Source: DATEDA01 sp963744255
GTDB lineage: Bacteria; Pseudomonadota; Gammaproteobacteria; Burkholderiales; SG8-39
DNA length: 64,000 nucleotides
Direction: 5' to 3'
NCBI GenBank assembly: GCA_963744255.1
Contig: CAVUSZ010000016.1
Coordinates: forward strand, 186,001-250,000
In this document: positions 35,829 through 44,119 of the stretch, in pieces
How the letters are laid out: each line of letters begins with the position of its first letter
How positions within the stretch are numbered: the first letter of the stretch is position 1
Position numbers and translations under genes: made by a program
Notes under the pieces: generated by a model
What the model saw: only the letters and a program-made list of their open reading frames with translations
Databases searched by the model: none
Told to the model about the DNA's origin: nothing

Positions 35829-37160
35829 CTAACAGGGGACGGCCCACAGGTCGTGGGCGTCGCTCTTAGTAATGGTCACATCGGCGAAGTCCCCCGCGTT
35901 CAGGTTCTTCGCCCGGGATATCCTGACCACCCCGTCGATCTCCGGGGCATCGGCACTCGACCGTGCCACCGCCTGGGCGCCGTCGATGTCGTCGACCAAC
36001 ACCCGGATCTTAGTCCCGACCCGCCGCTCGAGCCGGCGGGCGCTCACCCGTTCCTGGAGCGCCATGAAGCGCGCGCGGCGCTCCGCCTTGACTTCGTCCG
36101 GCACGTGCCCGGGAAGCGCGTTCGCCGCCGCGCCCTCGACCGGCGAGTACGCGAAGCAGCCGACCCGGTCGAGTTCGGCCGCCTCGAGGAAGTCGAGCAG
36201 CTCGCCGAACTCGGCTTCCGTCTCGCCCGGGAACCCGACGATGAAGGTGCTGCGGACCGTGATCTCCGGGCAGACGGCCCGCCAGGCCCGGATGCGCTCG
36301 AGGTTCGCTTCGGCGGAGGCGGGCCGCTTCATGAGCTTCAGGACACGCGCGCTGGAGTGCTGGAACGGCACGTCCAAGTATGGCAGGACCTTCCCCTCGG
36401 CCATCAGCGGGATCACCTCGTCGACGTGCGGATAGGGGTACACGTAGTGAAGGCGCACCCAGACCCCGAGGGTGCCGAGCGCGTGCGCGAGATCGACGAG
36501 ACGCGTCTTCAGCGGCCGGCCGTCCCAGAACCCGGTGCGGTACCGGACATCTACGCCGTAGGCGCTCGTGTCCTGAGAGATCACGAGCAGCTCCTTCACG
36601 CCGGCCGCGACGAGCGCCTCGGCCTCGCGCATGACCTCGCCGATCGGCCTGCTCACGAGATCGCCCCGCATCGACGGGATGATGCAGAAGGTGCAGCGAT
36701 GATTGCAGCCCTCCGCGATCTTCAGGTAGGCGTAGTGCTTCGGCGTGAGCCGGATGCCCTGCGGAGGAACGAGGTCGACGAACGGATCGTGCGGCTGCGG
36801 CAAGTGCGCATGGACCGCCGCCATCACCGCGTCGAGCGCGTGCGGACCGGTCACCGCGAGCACGGCAGGATGCCGATCCTTGACGAGGCTGCCCTTCGCG
36901 CCGAGGCAGCCGGTGACGATCACCCGCCCGTTCTCGGCCAGCGCCTCGCCGATCGCCCCGAGCGACTCCTCGACCGCCTCGTCGATGAAGCCGCAGGTGT
37001 TGACGACCACCAGATCGGCACCGGAGTAGTCGGGGGAGATCCCGTAGCCCTCCGCGCGGAGCCGGGTGAGGATCCGCTCCGAATCGACCAGCGCCTTGGG
37101 GCAGCCGAGGGAGACGAAGCCGACACGGGGCCCCCGCGCCCGTCGACGCGGCGCGCGCAT
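35829..37160 (-). CDS. rimO: Ribosomal protein S12 methylthiotransferase RimO
   Basis: A 443-residue radical SAM enzyme that methylthiolates Asp of ribosomal protein S12. The N-terminal UPF0004 domain gives Cys20, Cys56 and Cys85 for the auxiliary 4Fe-4S cluster; the radical SAM cluster is CNHRCTFC (Cys152, 156, 159); a TRAM domain ends the protein. The VGFVSLGCPKALVDSE start is typical of RimO rather than MiaB. It lies between phaR (11 bases upstream) and bktB, a placement that is common enough in betaproteobacteria and probably reflects shared transcription only. Confidence 0.94.
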   Translation of the reverse strand: MRAPRRRARGPRVGFVSLGCPKALVDSERILTRLRAEGYGISPDYSGADLVVVNTCGFIDEAVEESLGAIGEALAENGRVIVTGCLGAKGSLVKDRHPAVLAVTGPHALDAVMAAVHAHLPQPHDPFVDLVPPQGIRLTPKHYAYLKIAEGCNHRCTFCIIPSMRGDLVSRPIGEVMREAEALVAAGVKELLVISQDTSAYGVDVRYRTGFWDGRPLKTRLVDLAHALGTLGVWVRLHYVYPYPHVDEVIPLMAEGKVLPYLDVPFQHSSARVLKLMKRPASAEANLERIRAWRAVCPEITVRSTFIVGFPGETEAEFGELLDFLEAAELDRVGCFAYSPVEGAAANALPGHVPDEVKAERRARFMALQERVSARRLERRVGTKIRVLVDDIDGAQAVARSSADAPEIDGVVRISRAKNLNAGDFADVTITKSDAHDLWAVPC

Positions 37161-37171
37161 CGCCCGCCGCC

Positions 37172-37762
37172 TCAGCCCTTGGAAGACGATTTGTCGTCGT
37201 CGGGTTTGGGCTCGTCCTTGCCCGCGCCCGGGGCGCCCACGCCCGCGAACGGGAACGCGGTGAACATGCGCGACTGGTTGTGAAGCTGATCCTGCATCTG
37301 CTTGAACATCGCCTTGCTCTGTTCCATGTAGGCCGCCATCAGGTTCTGCATGGCCGGGCCCTGGAACGACAGGAACTGCGACCAGAGCTCGGTCGCCTTC
37401 GTCGGGTCGCCATAGAGCTGCCGTGACTGGTCCTGGATCGACTTCTGGATCTCGAGGAACGCCTCGACGTTGCGTTCCAGATAGTTGCCCATGATCCCCT
37501 GCATCGCATTGCCGTAGAAGCGGATGAACTGCGTCAGCACGTCGTGCGAGAACATGGGTGCGCCCGTCGACTCCTCCTCCAGGATGATCTGCAGCAGGAT
37601 CTGCCGCGTGAGGTCCTCGCTCGACTTCGCGTCGACGACCTGGAACTCCTCGTGCTTGAGCACCAGCTCCTTGACGTCGGCGAGCGTGATGTACGACGAC
37701 GTCTGCGTGTCGTACAGTCGCCGGTTCGGGTATTTCTTGATCAACCGTACCGAATCTGCCAT
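37172..37762 (-). CDS. phaR: PHA synthesis repressor PhaR
   Basis: A 196-residue repressor. The N-terminal PHB/PHA accumulation DNA-binding domain has the hallmark LIKKYPNRRLYDTQTSSYIT (residues 6-25). The middle PHB_acc module is followed by a hydrophobic amphipathic part that binds the polymer, and an acidic-Lys tail. PhaR binds the phasin promoter and its own and lets go when granules form. ATG 37762 has GGAGGA nine bases upstream. It is divergent from the phasin gene, with a PhaR-type operator (37860-37872) in the gap. Confidence 0.93.
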   Translation of the reverse strand: MADSVRLIKKYPNRRLYDTQTSSYITLADVKELVLKHEEFQVVDAKSSEDLTRQILLQIILEEESTGAPMFSHDVLTQFIRFYGNAMQGIMGNYLERNVEAFLEIQKSIQDQSRQLYGDPTKATELWSQFLSFQGPAMQNLMAAYMEQSKAMFKQMQDQLHNQSRMFTAFPFAGVGAPGAGKDEPKPDDDKSSSKG

Positions 37763-37833
37763 GGTGTTCCCGTCCTCCAGTCGCACTCGCCGTTCCGTGC
37801 CGGCTCATTTTGAGGCTCGACCCGCCCCCCGGG

Positions 37834-37872
37834 TTGATTATGGGCCCCGCGAGGAGTATTTTGCACCGCAAA
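37834..37872 (+). promoter_or_regulatory. Phasin promoter with PhaR-type operator
   Basis: TTGATT (37834-37839), a 17-base spacer and TATTTT (37857-37862). Overlapping the -10 is a dyad TTTGC-ACC-GCAAA (37860-37872). The flanking GAGGAGTATT word and dyad recur at the phaC promoter (43258-43275), which supports a common regulator, most likely PhaR. Confidence 0.65.
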
Positions 37873-38003
37873 GCCACCCCCCGTCCCGTGTCCCCGACAA
37901 GCCGGGAACAAGTGAGCCACTATTGGCTTTCTTCTCCGGCATCCGGGGATCCAGGGCAGGTGTGGCTCCCTTGACCGGATTCTCCCGACCGAAGAGGCCC
38001 ATC

Positions 38004-38534
38004 ATGACCAATCCGACCCAGCACCTCGCGGCGTGGAACCAGGCCGCCTACGACGCCGCCATGAACTATGCCCGCGCCAGCCTCTCGAGCGCCGAGCAGC
38101 TCCTGCGGCTAAATCTCGAAACGGCGCGCGCCACCCTCGACCAGGCCAGCCGGGCGACGAGGGAGCTGATGTCGGCAGGCGATCCGCAGCAGTTCGTCCA
38201 GACGCGCACGAAGCTCGCGCAGGACAACATGCAGCAGGCGGCGACCTACGCCCAGAGCGTCTACGCGATCGTCAGCCAGGCCCAGCGCGAGATGTCGAAG
38301 CTCTTCGAGGAGCAGATGTCGCGCGTCTCGAAGGACATGGCAGCCGGGGCGGAGAACCTCGGCAAGGGCGCACCCGGCACGGAGCTCCAGTCCGCCGCGC
38401 TGAAATCCACGCTCGCCGCCAGCTCGGCGATGATGGAAAGCCTCAACCAGGCTACCCGGCAGTTCGCCGAGCTCTCGGAGACGACCATGAAAGCCGCCGC
38501 CGCTCAGATGGTGAAGGGCCTCGGCAACAAGTAA
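38004..38534 (+). CDS. phaP: Phasin (PHA granule protein)
   Basis: A 176-residue phasin family protein (phasin_2 type): Ala/Gln-rich amphipathic helices throughout, with AAYDAAMNYARASLSSAEQL near the start and TRQFAELSETTMKAAAAQMV near the end. It coats PHA granules and controls their number and size. The GAAGAGG ribosome site lies eight bases upstream. It has its own promoter with a PhaR-type operator and is followed by a strong terminator, so it is a single-gene unit. Confidence 0.93.
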   Translation: MTNPTQHLAAWNQAAYDAAMNYARASLSSAEQLLRLNLETARATLDQASRATRELMSAGDPQQFVQTRTKLAQDNMQQAATYAQSVYAIVSQAQREMSKLFEEQMSRVSKDMAAGAENLGKGAPGTELQSAALKSTLAASSAMMESLNQATRQFAELSETTMKAAAAQMVKGLGNK

Positions 38535-38561
38535 CGTTCCTCGGGCTAGGCGGTACCTGGT

Positions 38562-38591
38562 ACGGCCCCGCTCGCGCGGGGCCGTTTGTTT
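38562..38591 (+). terminator. Intrinsic terminator of the phasin gene
   Basis: A perfect 9-bp GC stem (38563-38571/38576-38584, loop TCGC) followed by TTTGTTTAT. It is the clearest rho-independent terminator in the window, 28 bases after the phasin stop. Confidence 0.85.
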
Positions 38592-38718
38592 ATCGTCTCC
38601 TCATCGGCTGCCGGAGATAGACAAGGGGCCGGGCTCGTTGTTCCGCAGCGACACATCCGAGATCCCCGGCTGATCAGGAGGGATCCCCCGCACAGCGCCG
38701 GATCGTTGCCGATCAGGG

Positions 38719-39462
38719 CTACTGCATGTGCTGGCCGCCGTTGATGGCGATGTTGGCCCCGGTGACGAACGCCGCCTCGTCCGAGCACAGATAGATGATC
38801 AGCCCGGCGATCTCCTCGGGCTTGCCCAGCCGCCCGAGCGGAATCTGCGGCAGGATCTTCGCGTCCAGCACCTCCTTCGGAATCGCCATCACCATCTTGG
38901 TGCCGATATAGCCCGGCGAGATCGTGTTCACCGTCACCCCCTTGCGCGCCACCTCCAGCGCCAGCGCCTTGGTAAACCCGTGCATCCCCGCCTTCGCCGC
39001 CGAATAGTTCGTCTGCCCGAACGCCCCCTTCTGCCCGTTCACCGAACTCACGTTGATCACCCGCCCCCAGCCCCGCTCCACCATCCCGTCCACCACCGGC
39101 TTGGCCATGTTGAAGGCACTGTCCAGATTGGTCTTGATCACCGCGTCCCAGTCGGCCTTGCTCATCTTCTTGAAGGTCGTGTCGCGCGTGATCCCGGCAT
39201 TGTTGACCAGAATGTCGATCGGCCCCACCTCGGCCTGAATCTTCGCCACGCTCCCCTGGCAGGAATCATAGTCCGCGACGTCCACCCCATAGGCGCCAAA
39301 CTCATACCCCTTCGCCTTGTACTCGGCCAGCCACCCCGCCGCGTTCTTGTTCCCCGGCGAGTGCGTCACCACCACCCGGTAGCCCGCATCGTGCATCTTG
39401 GTGCTGATCGACTCACCCAGACCACCCATCCCGCCCGTGATCAGCGCAATCCTCTTGGCCAT
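38719..39462 (-). CDS. phaB: Acetoacetyl-CoA reductase PhaB (second copy)
   Basis: A 247-residue SDR reducing acetoacetyl-CoA to (R)-3-hydroxybutyryl-CoA with NADPH. Gly motif TGGMGGLGESI (9-19), NNAGITRD, catalytic Ser-Tyr-Lys in VSSVNGQKGAFGQTNYSAAK, and the PhaB-specific QTNYSAAKAGMHGFTKALA. It closely resembles the neighbouring copy. Its codons differ: Leu is almost always CTG, Val GTG and Gly GGG, whereas the copy at 39514-40248 uses CTC, GTC and GGC. CAGGAG precedes the ATG. It is the last gene of the pha operon. Confidence 0.93.
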   Translation of the reverse strand: MAKRIALITGGMGGLGESISTKMHDAGYRVVVTHSPGNKNAAGWLAEYKAKGYEFGAYGVDVADYDSCQGSVAKIQAEVGPIDILVNNAGITRDTTFKKMSKADWDAVIKTNLDSAFNMAKPVVDGMVERGWGRVINVSSVNGQKGAFGQTNYSAAKAGMHGFTKALALEVARKGVTVNTISPGYIGTKMVMAIPKEVLDAKILPQIPLGRLGKPEEIAGLIIYLCSDEAAFVTGANIAINGGQHMQ

Positions 39463-39513
39463 GTCGTTTCTCCTGCTGTCGCAAAGTGCCGCACGATTAT
39501 TGCATGCTCGCCG

Positions 39514-40248
39514 TCATTCCATGTGCAACCCGCCGTTGATCGAGATGTTCGCGCCGGTGATGTAACCGGCGTCGTCGGACGAAAGATAGGTCACCAGCCC
39601 GGCGATCTCCTCCGGGCGCGCCAGACGGCCCATCGGGATCGACGACAGGATGCTGTCCAGCACCTCGGTCTTGATCGCGCGCACCATCTCGGTATCGACG
39701 TAGCCCGGCGAGATCGTGTTCACCGTCACGCCCTTCTTCACCACTTCCTGCGCGAGCGCTTTCGTGAAGCCGTGCATGCCGGCCTTGGCGGCGGAGTAGT
39801 TGGTCTGCCCGAACTGCCCCTTGAGCGCGTTTACCGAGGAGATGTTGACGATCCGCCCCCAGCCGCGCTCCATCATGCCCTCGATCACCTGGCGCGTGAC
39901 GTTGAACACCGAGTTGAGATTGGTGTTGATCACCGCGTACCAGTCGTTCGGCGACATGCGCTTGAACACGCCGTCGCGCGTGATGCCGGCATTGTTGACG
40001 AGCACGTCGATAGCGCCGATCGTCGAGCGGATGCGATACATCATGTCCGCGCAGGATTCGTAGTCCTCGACATTGCCCTCGACGGCGTGGACGTGGTGCC
40101 CATCCGCCCGCATCTTGCCGAGCCATTCGTCCTTCTTCTCGTACCCGGGCAGGCAATTTGCCACCACCTTGGTACCGTTCGCGGCGAGCCGCCTGCAGAT
40201 CGCCGTGCCGATCCCTCCCATCCCTCCGGTCACGAAAGCTACACGCAT
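39514..40248 (-). CDS. phaB: Acetoacetyl-CoA reductase PhaB (first copy)
   Basis: A 244-residue SDR with the PhaB signatures: TGGMGGIGTAI (7-17), NNAGITRDGVF, and VSSVNALKGQFGQTNYSAAK-type active site with Ser, Tyr and Lys. It supplies (R)-3-hydroxybutyryl-CoA to PhaC. It lies 50 bases after phaA and 51 before the second copy. Codon use is like the rest of the window. Two tandem PhaB genes could differ in cofactor or chain-length preference; that is speculation. Confidence 0.93.
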   Translation of the reverse strand: MRVAFVTGGMGGIGTAICRRLAANGTKVVANCLPGYEKKDEWLGKMRADGHHVHAVEGNVEDYESCADMMYRIRSTIGAIDVLVNNAGITRDGVFKRMSPNDWYAVINTNLNSVFNVTRQVIEGMMERGWGRIVNISSVNALKGQFGQTNYSAAKAGMHGFTKALAQEVVKKGVTVNTISPGYVDTEMVRAIKTEVLDSILSSIPMGRLARPEEIAGLVTYLSSDDAGYITGANISINGGLHME

Positions 40249-40297
40249 GAAATGCCCACCTGACTTTCCCGGTGCGGCAGCCGCGGTCCCGTGCGGC

Positions 40298-41476
40298 CTA
40301 GCGCTCGACCGCGAGCGCTACGCCCATCCCGCCGCCGATGCACAGGCTCGCCAGCCCCTTCTTGGCGTCGCGCTTGATCATCTCGTGGATCAGCGTCACC
40401 AGGATCCGGCACCCCGAGGCCCCGATCGGGTGCCCGATCGCGATCGCCCCGCCGTTCACGTTGATCTTCGCCGGGTCCCAGCCCATCTCCTTGTTCACCG
40501 CAATCGCCTGCGCCGCAAACGCCTCGTTGATCTCCATCAGGTCCGGCGTGTCCTTCGTCCACCCCGCCTTCGACAAACACAGCTTCGAGGCCGGCACCGG
40601 CCCCATCCCCATCAGCTTCGGGTCCACCCCCGCCGAGGAATAGGCCGCAATGCGCACCAGCGGCTTGAGCCCCAGCGCCTCGGCCTTCTTTGCCGACATC
40701 ATGATCACCGCCGCCGCCCCGTCGTTGATCCCCGAGGCATTGCCCGCGGTCACCGTGCCCGCCTTGTCGAACGCAGGCTTGAGCCCGGCGAGCTTCTCGG
40801 CCGTCGTGCCCGCCTTCGGATACTCGTCCCGGTCAAACACCGTCGCCGGCCCCTTGCGCTGCGGAATCTCCAGCGCAATGATCTCCTCCTTGAACCGCCC
40901 CGCCTTCTGCGCGGCTTCCGCCTTCTGCTGCGAGGCCGCCGCAAAGGCATCCTGCTCCGCCCGCGTCACCCCGTACTTCTTCGCCACGTTCTCCGCCGTC
41001 ACCCCCATGTGGTACTGGTTGTAGACGTCCCACAACCCATCCAGAATCATCGAGTCGACAATCTTCGCGTCCCCCATCCGGAAGCCGTCGCGCGAGCCCT
41101 GCAGCAGGTGCGGCGCAAGACTCATGTTCTCCTGCCCGCCCGCAATCACAATCTCCGCATCGCCGCTCTTGATCGCCTGCGCCGCCAGATGGGTCGCCTT
41201 CAGCCCCGAGCCGCACACCTTGTTGATCGTCATCGCCGGAATCATCTCCGGCAGCCCCGCCTTGATCAGCGCCTGGCGCGCCGGATTCTGCCCCGCCCCC
41301 CCGGTCAGCACCTGACCCAGCAGCACCTCCGAGACCTGCTCGGGCTTCACCCCGCTTCGCGCCAGCAAGTGACGAATCACGTGCGCCCCAAGATCGGCCG
41401 CCGGTATCTTCGCCACCGCCCCGTTGAAACTGCCCACCGCGGTGCGCCCCGCGGCCACGATCACGACATCGGTCAT
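40298..41476 (-). CDS. phaA: Acetyl-CoA acetyltransferase PhaA
   Basis: A 392-residue biosynthetic thiolase condensing two acetyl-CoA. Cys88 (NKVCGSGLK), the GHPIGASG His and the C-terminal CIGGGMG Cys form the active site. NMSLAPHLLQGSR and the PKLMGMGPVPAS segment are typical PhaA. A consensus AGGAGG site precedes the ATG. It follows phaC by 32 bases. Like the second phaB, it prefers CTG, GTG and GGG codons, unlike its neighbours. Confidence 0.94.
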   Translation of the reverse strand: MTDVVIVAAGRTAVGSFNGAVAKIPAADLGAHVIRHLLARSGVKPEQVSEVLLGQVLTGGAGQNPARQALIKAGLPEMIPAMTINKVCGSGLKATHLAAQAIKSGDAEIVIAGGQENMSLAPHLLQGSRDGFRMGDAKIVDSMILDGLWDVYNQYHMGVTAENVAKKYGVTRAEQDAFAAASQQKAEAAQKAGRFKEEIIALEIPQRKGPATVFDRDEYPKAGTTAEKLAGLKPAFDKAGTVTAGNASGINDGAAAVIMMSAKKAEALGLKPLVRIAAYSSAGVDPKLMGMGPVPASKLCLSKAGWTKDTPDLMEINEAFAAQAIAVNKEMGWDPAKINVNGGAIAIGHPIGASGCRILVTLIHEMIKRDAKKGLASLCIGGGMGVALAVER

Positions 41477-41508
41477 GTGCTCAACCTCCTATGGCGGGTC
41501 GCCGCGCC

Positions 41509-43227
41509 TTACACGACCCTGAACTTGACGTATCGCCCTGGCGCGTCTTCGATGGGCTGATAACCTGCATTGCCGGGCGCGACCGGCGCCGGCACCTCGC
41601 TCCCGGCGAAGCGCGCGAGCCAGCGATCCCAATCCGGCCACCAGCTGCCGGGCTCTTCGGCCGCTTGCGCGAGCCAGTCATCGGGAAGGGTCGGCAGGTT
41701 CTCGTTCGTCCAGAAACTGCGCTTCCGCTTCGCGGCCGGGTTGATGACACCGGCGATGTGTCCGCTCGCGCCAAGCACGAAGCGGTTCTCGCCGCGGACG
41801 AGCTGAGTGGAGAGGTACGAGGTCTTCCACGGCACGATGTGATCCTCGCGCGTCGCGAGGATGTAGGTCGGCACGCGGACCTTGCCGAGGTCGACCCGAG
41901 CGCCGCACATCTCGAGCCTTCCCGGCACGCGCAGGTTGTTCTCGAGGTAGGTATTGCGCACGTACCAGCAGTACCACGGGCCCGGCAGGTTGGTGCTGTC
42001 GGAGTTCCAGTAGAGGATGTCGAACGCGTCCGGCGACTTCCCCTTGAGGTAGCTGTTCACCACGTACGGCCACACGAGGTCGTTCGACCGCAGCGCGTTG
42101 AACACCGTCGCGAGGTCGCGGCCGGGTTTCACGCCGCCCTTGCCGATCGTGGCCTCGGCGGCCTGCAGGCTCGCTTCGTCGACGAACACGCCGATGTCGC
42201 CGACGTCGGAGAAGTCGAGCATCGTCGTCAGGAAGGTCGCGCTCGCCACCAGGTCCTCACCGCGCGCGGCGAGCACTGCGAGCGCCGCCGCGAGCATCGT
42301 CCCGCCGACGCAGAACCCGAGCGCATTGAGACGCTCGCTGCCCGCGATCGCACGGCCGACCTGCAGCGCCTTGATGACGCCGTCGCGCAGGTAGTCGTCC
42401 CAGGTGAGGTGCCCGACCTCCGGGGTGACGTTCCGCCACGAGACCATGAACACCGTGTTGCCGCGCTCGACCGCATAGCGCACGAAGGAGTTCTCGGGCG
42501 AGAGATCGAGGATGTAGAACTTGTTGATGCACGGCGGGACCATGACCAGCGGCTGCGCCCGCACGGCGGGCGTCGACGGCGCATACTGGAGGAGTTGGAA
42601 GATCTCGTTCTCGAACACGATCTTGGCCGGAGTGACCGCGAGGTTGCGCCCCACCTCGAACGACGACTCGTCGGTCTGCGAGAGACGCCCCTTCTCCACG
42701 TCGCCGATCAGGTTGCGGATCCCGCGGGCGAGCGTCTCGCCGTTGCTCTCCAAGGCCTCGTTCAGCGCCTCCGGATTGGTGGCGGCGAAGTTCGCAGGGC
42801 TGATCATGTCGATGAACTGCCGTGCGAAGAAGCGCAGCTTCTGCTTCGTGCGTCCGTCCACCTCCGCCGCCTCGACGAGATCGGTGACGAAGCGCGCGTT
42901 CAGAAGATAGGCTTGCCTGAGGAAGTCGAAGTACGGGTTGTCGCGCCACTCCGCGGCGGCGAACCGCCGGTCGCCGCGATCGGGCGCGACCACTGGCCCG
43001 TACTCCTCTCCGCGTTGACGCGCGAGCGTAGACAGCCAGAGCGCCGCGACCTGGCGCTGGTAGTCACTCTGGATCTGCGTGACGCGCGCGGAGTTGGTCG
43101 TCCACGCGGCGAACTGGCTCGCCGCGTCCCCCTCGGGGCGGGCGGCGAAGATCTTCAGGAACGCCTCCAGCGCGGCCTGACCGGCCTGGGCTGCCTGAAC
43201 GTGGGGGGCGGAAGCTGGAACGGACAC
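41509..43227 (-). CDS. phaC: Class I poly(3-hydroxyalkanoate) synthase PhaC
   Basis: A 572-residue class I synthase polymerising (R)-3-hydroxyacyl-CoA. The lipase-like box GFCVGG puts the nucleophile at about Cys306; the acid is in REDHIVPW and the base in GASGHIAGVINP. Start: I use GTG 43227. An in-frame TTG at 43290 lies inside the -35 element, so it cannot be the start. An AGGAG site is 20 bases before the GTG, but a 7-bp palindrome (CGTTGCG-T-CGCAACG) between them could bring it close if folded. It heads the phaC-phaA-phaB-phaB operon. Confidence 0.93.
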   Translation of the reverse strand: MSVPASAPHVQAAQAGQAALEAFLKIFAARPEGDAASQFAAWTTNSARVTQIQSDYQRQVAALWLSTLARQRGEEYGPVVAPDRGDRRFAAAEWRDNPYFDFLRQAYLLNARFVTDLVEAAEVDGRTKQKLRFFARQFIDMISPANFAATNPEALNEALESNGETLARGIRNLIGDVEKGRLSQTDESSFEVGRNLAVTPAKIVFENEIFQLLQYAPSTPAVRAQPLVMVPPCINKFYILDLSPENSFVRYAVERGNTVFMVSWRNVTPEVGHLTWDDYLRDGVIKALQVGRAIAGSERLNALGFCVGGTMLAAALAVLAARGEDLVASATFLTTMLDFSDVGDIGVFVDEASLQAAEATIGKGGVKPGRDLATVFNALRSNDLVWPYVVNSYLKGKSPDAFDILYWNSDSTNLPGPWYCWYVRNTYLENNLRVPGRLEMCGARVDLGKVRVPTYILATREDHIVPWKTSYLSTQLVRGENRFVLGASGHIAGVINPAAKRKRSFWTNENLPTLPDDWLAQAAEEPGSWWPDWDRWLARFAGSEVPAPVAPGNAGYQPIEDAPGRYVKFRVV

Positions 43228-43261
43228 GGGCGTTGCGACGCAACGGCTCCTGGGATCGAGG

Positions 43262-43290
43262 AGTATTGCACCGCACAAACCAACCGTCAA
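43262..43290 (-). promoter_or_regulatory. phaC promoter with PhaR-type operator
   Basis: On the minus strand: TTGACG (43290-43285), a 17-base spacer and AATACT (43267-43262). The TGCGGTGCAA word (43275-43266) overlaps the -10 and matches the operator at the phasin promoter, including the adjacent ATACTCCTC. Control by PhaR is inferred. Confidence 0.65.
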
Positions 43291-43345
43291 GGAAGCGCGC
43301 GGGCAAGCCGGGACCGGGTGCGCAGCGGGGCCCGCAGCGCCGCGC

Positions 43346-44119
43346 TCAAGTGCCGTGCGCGAACCGTCCGACCAGCCAGATCGTCGCCACGCCGAGCCCG
43401 ATAAGCAGCACCTGCTGTGCCGTCGCGCGCAGCTCCGGCCGCCGGTGGAGGCTCGGGATCAGATCGGCGACGGCGACATAGATCATGCTCGCCCCGGCGA
43501 GCGCGAGCAGCGTGCTCACCCAGCCCGCGAGCGCCTGCAGGGCGAAATAGCCGCCGATTGCGCCGACCACCATCGCGACGCTCGACAGCAGGTTGAGGGC
43601 AAACGCGCGCGCCTTGCTGTACCCGGAGTGCAGCAGGATCAGGAAATCGCCGATCTCCTGCGGGATCTCGTGCGCGATAACCGCCGTCGCGGTCACTACT
43701 CCGAGCGCGGTGCTCTCCATGAACGCGGCTGCGATCAGGATGCCGTCGACGAAGTTGTGAAAGCTGTCGCCGATCAGGATCATCAACCCGCTGCGGCCGT
43801 GGTCGGAACCGTCGGCGTGGTGGTCGTGGCCCTCGTACTCGTCGCCGTGGAAGTGCCGCCAAAGCACCAGCTTCTCGAGCACGAAGAACCCCAGGATGCC
43901 GCCGAGCACGGTCGCGGACACCGCCTTCAGGTCCGCCGCGTTGCCGAATGCGTACGGCAGCACCTCGAGGAACGCGGCGCCGAGCAGCGCCCCGATCGCG
44001 AAGCTGATCAGAACGCCGACCCACTGCGAGCGCGCCGCGAACGACACCAGCGCCGCGAGCACGATCGACAGGAGCCCGCCGAAGATGCTCGCCGCGGAGA
44101 TGTAGGCGAGCGTTCCCAT
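43346..44119 (-). CDS. ZIP-family metal transporter
   Basis: A 257-residue membrane protein with eight predicted helices. A His-rich loop (FHGDEYEGHDHHADGSDH, about 91-108) between helices 3 and 4 and the metal-site motifs DSFHNFVDGILIAAAF (helix 4) and AHEIPQEIGDFLIL (helix 5) identify ZIP. It imports zinc or iron. Its ATG overlaps the pgeF stop by one base (TGATG), so it is coupled to pgeF and rluD. phaC follows with its own promoter. Confidence 0.93.
   Translation of the reverse strand: MGTLAYISAASIFGGLLSIVLAALVSFAARSQWVGVLISFAIGALLGAAFLEVLPYAFGNAADLKAVSATVLGGILGFFVLEKLVLWRHFHGDEYEGHDHHADGSDHGRSGLMILIGDSFHNFVDGILIAAAFMESTALGVVTATAVIAHEIPQEIGDFLILLHSGYSKARAFALNLLSSVAMVVGAIGGYFALQALAGWVSTLLALAGASMIYVAVADLIPSLHRRPELRATAQQVLLIGLGVATIWLVGRFAHGT

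Noticed and set aside
43227..43290. TTG at 43290 as phaC start
   Set aside because: It is part of the TTGACG -35 element of the phaC promoter, so it cannot be translated from that promoter.
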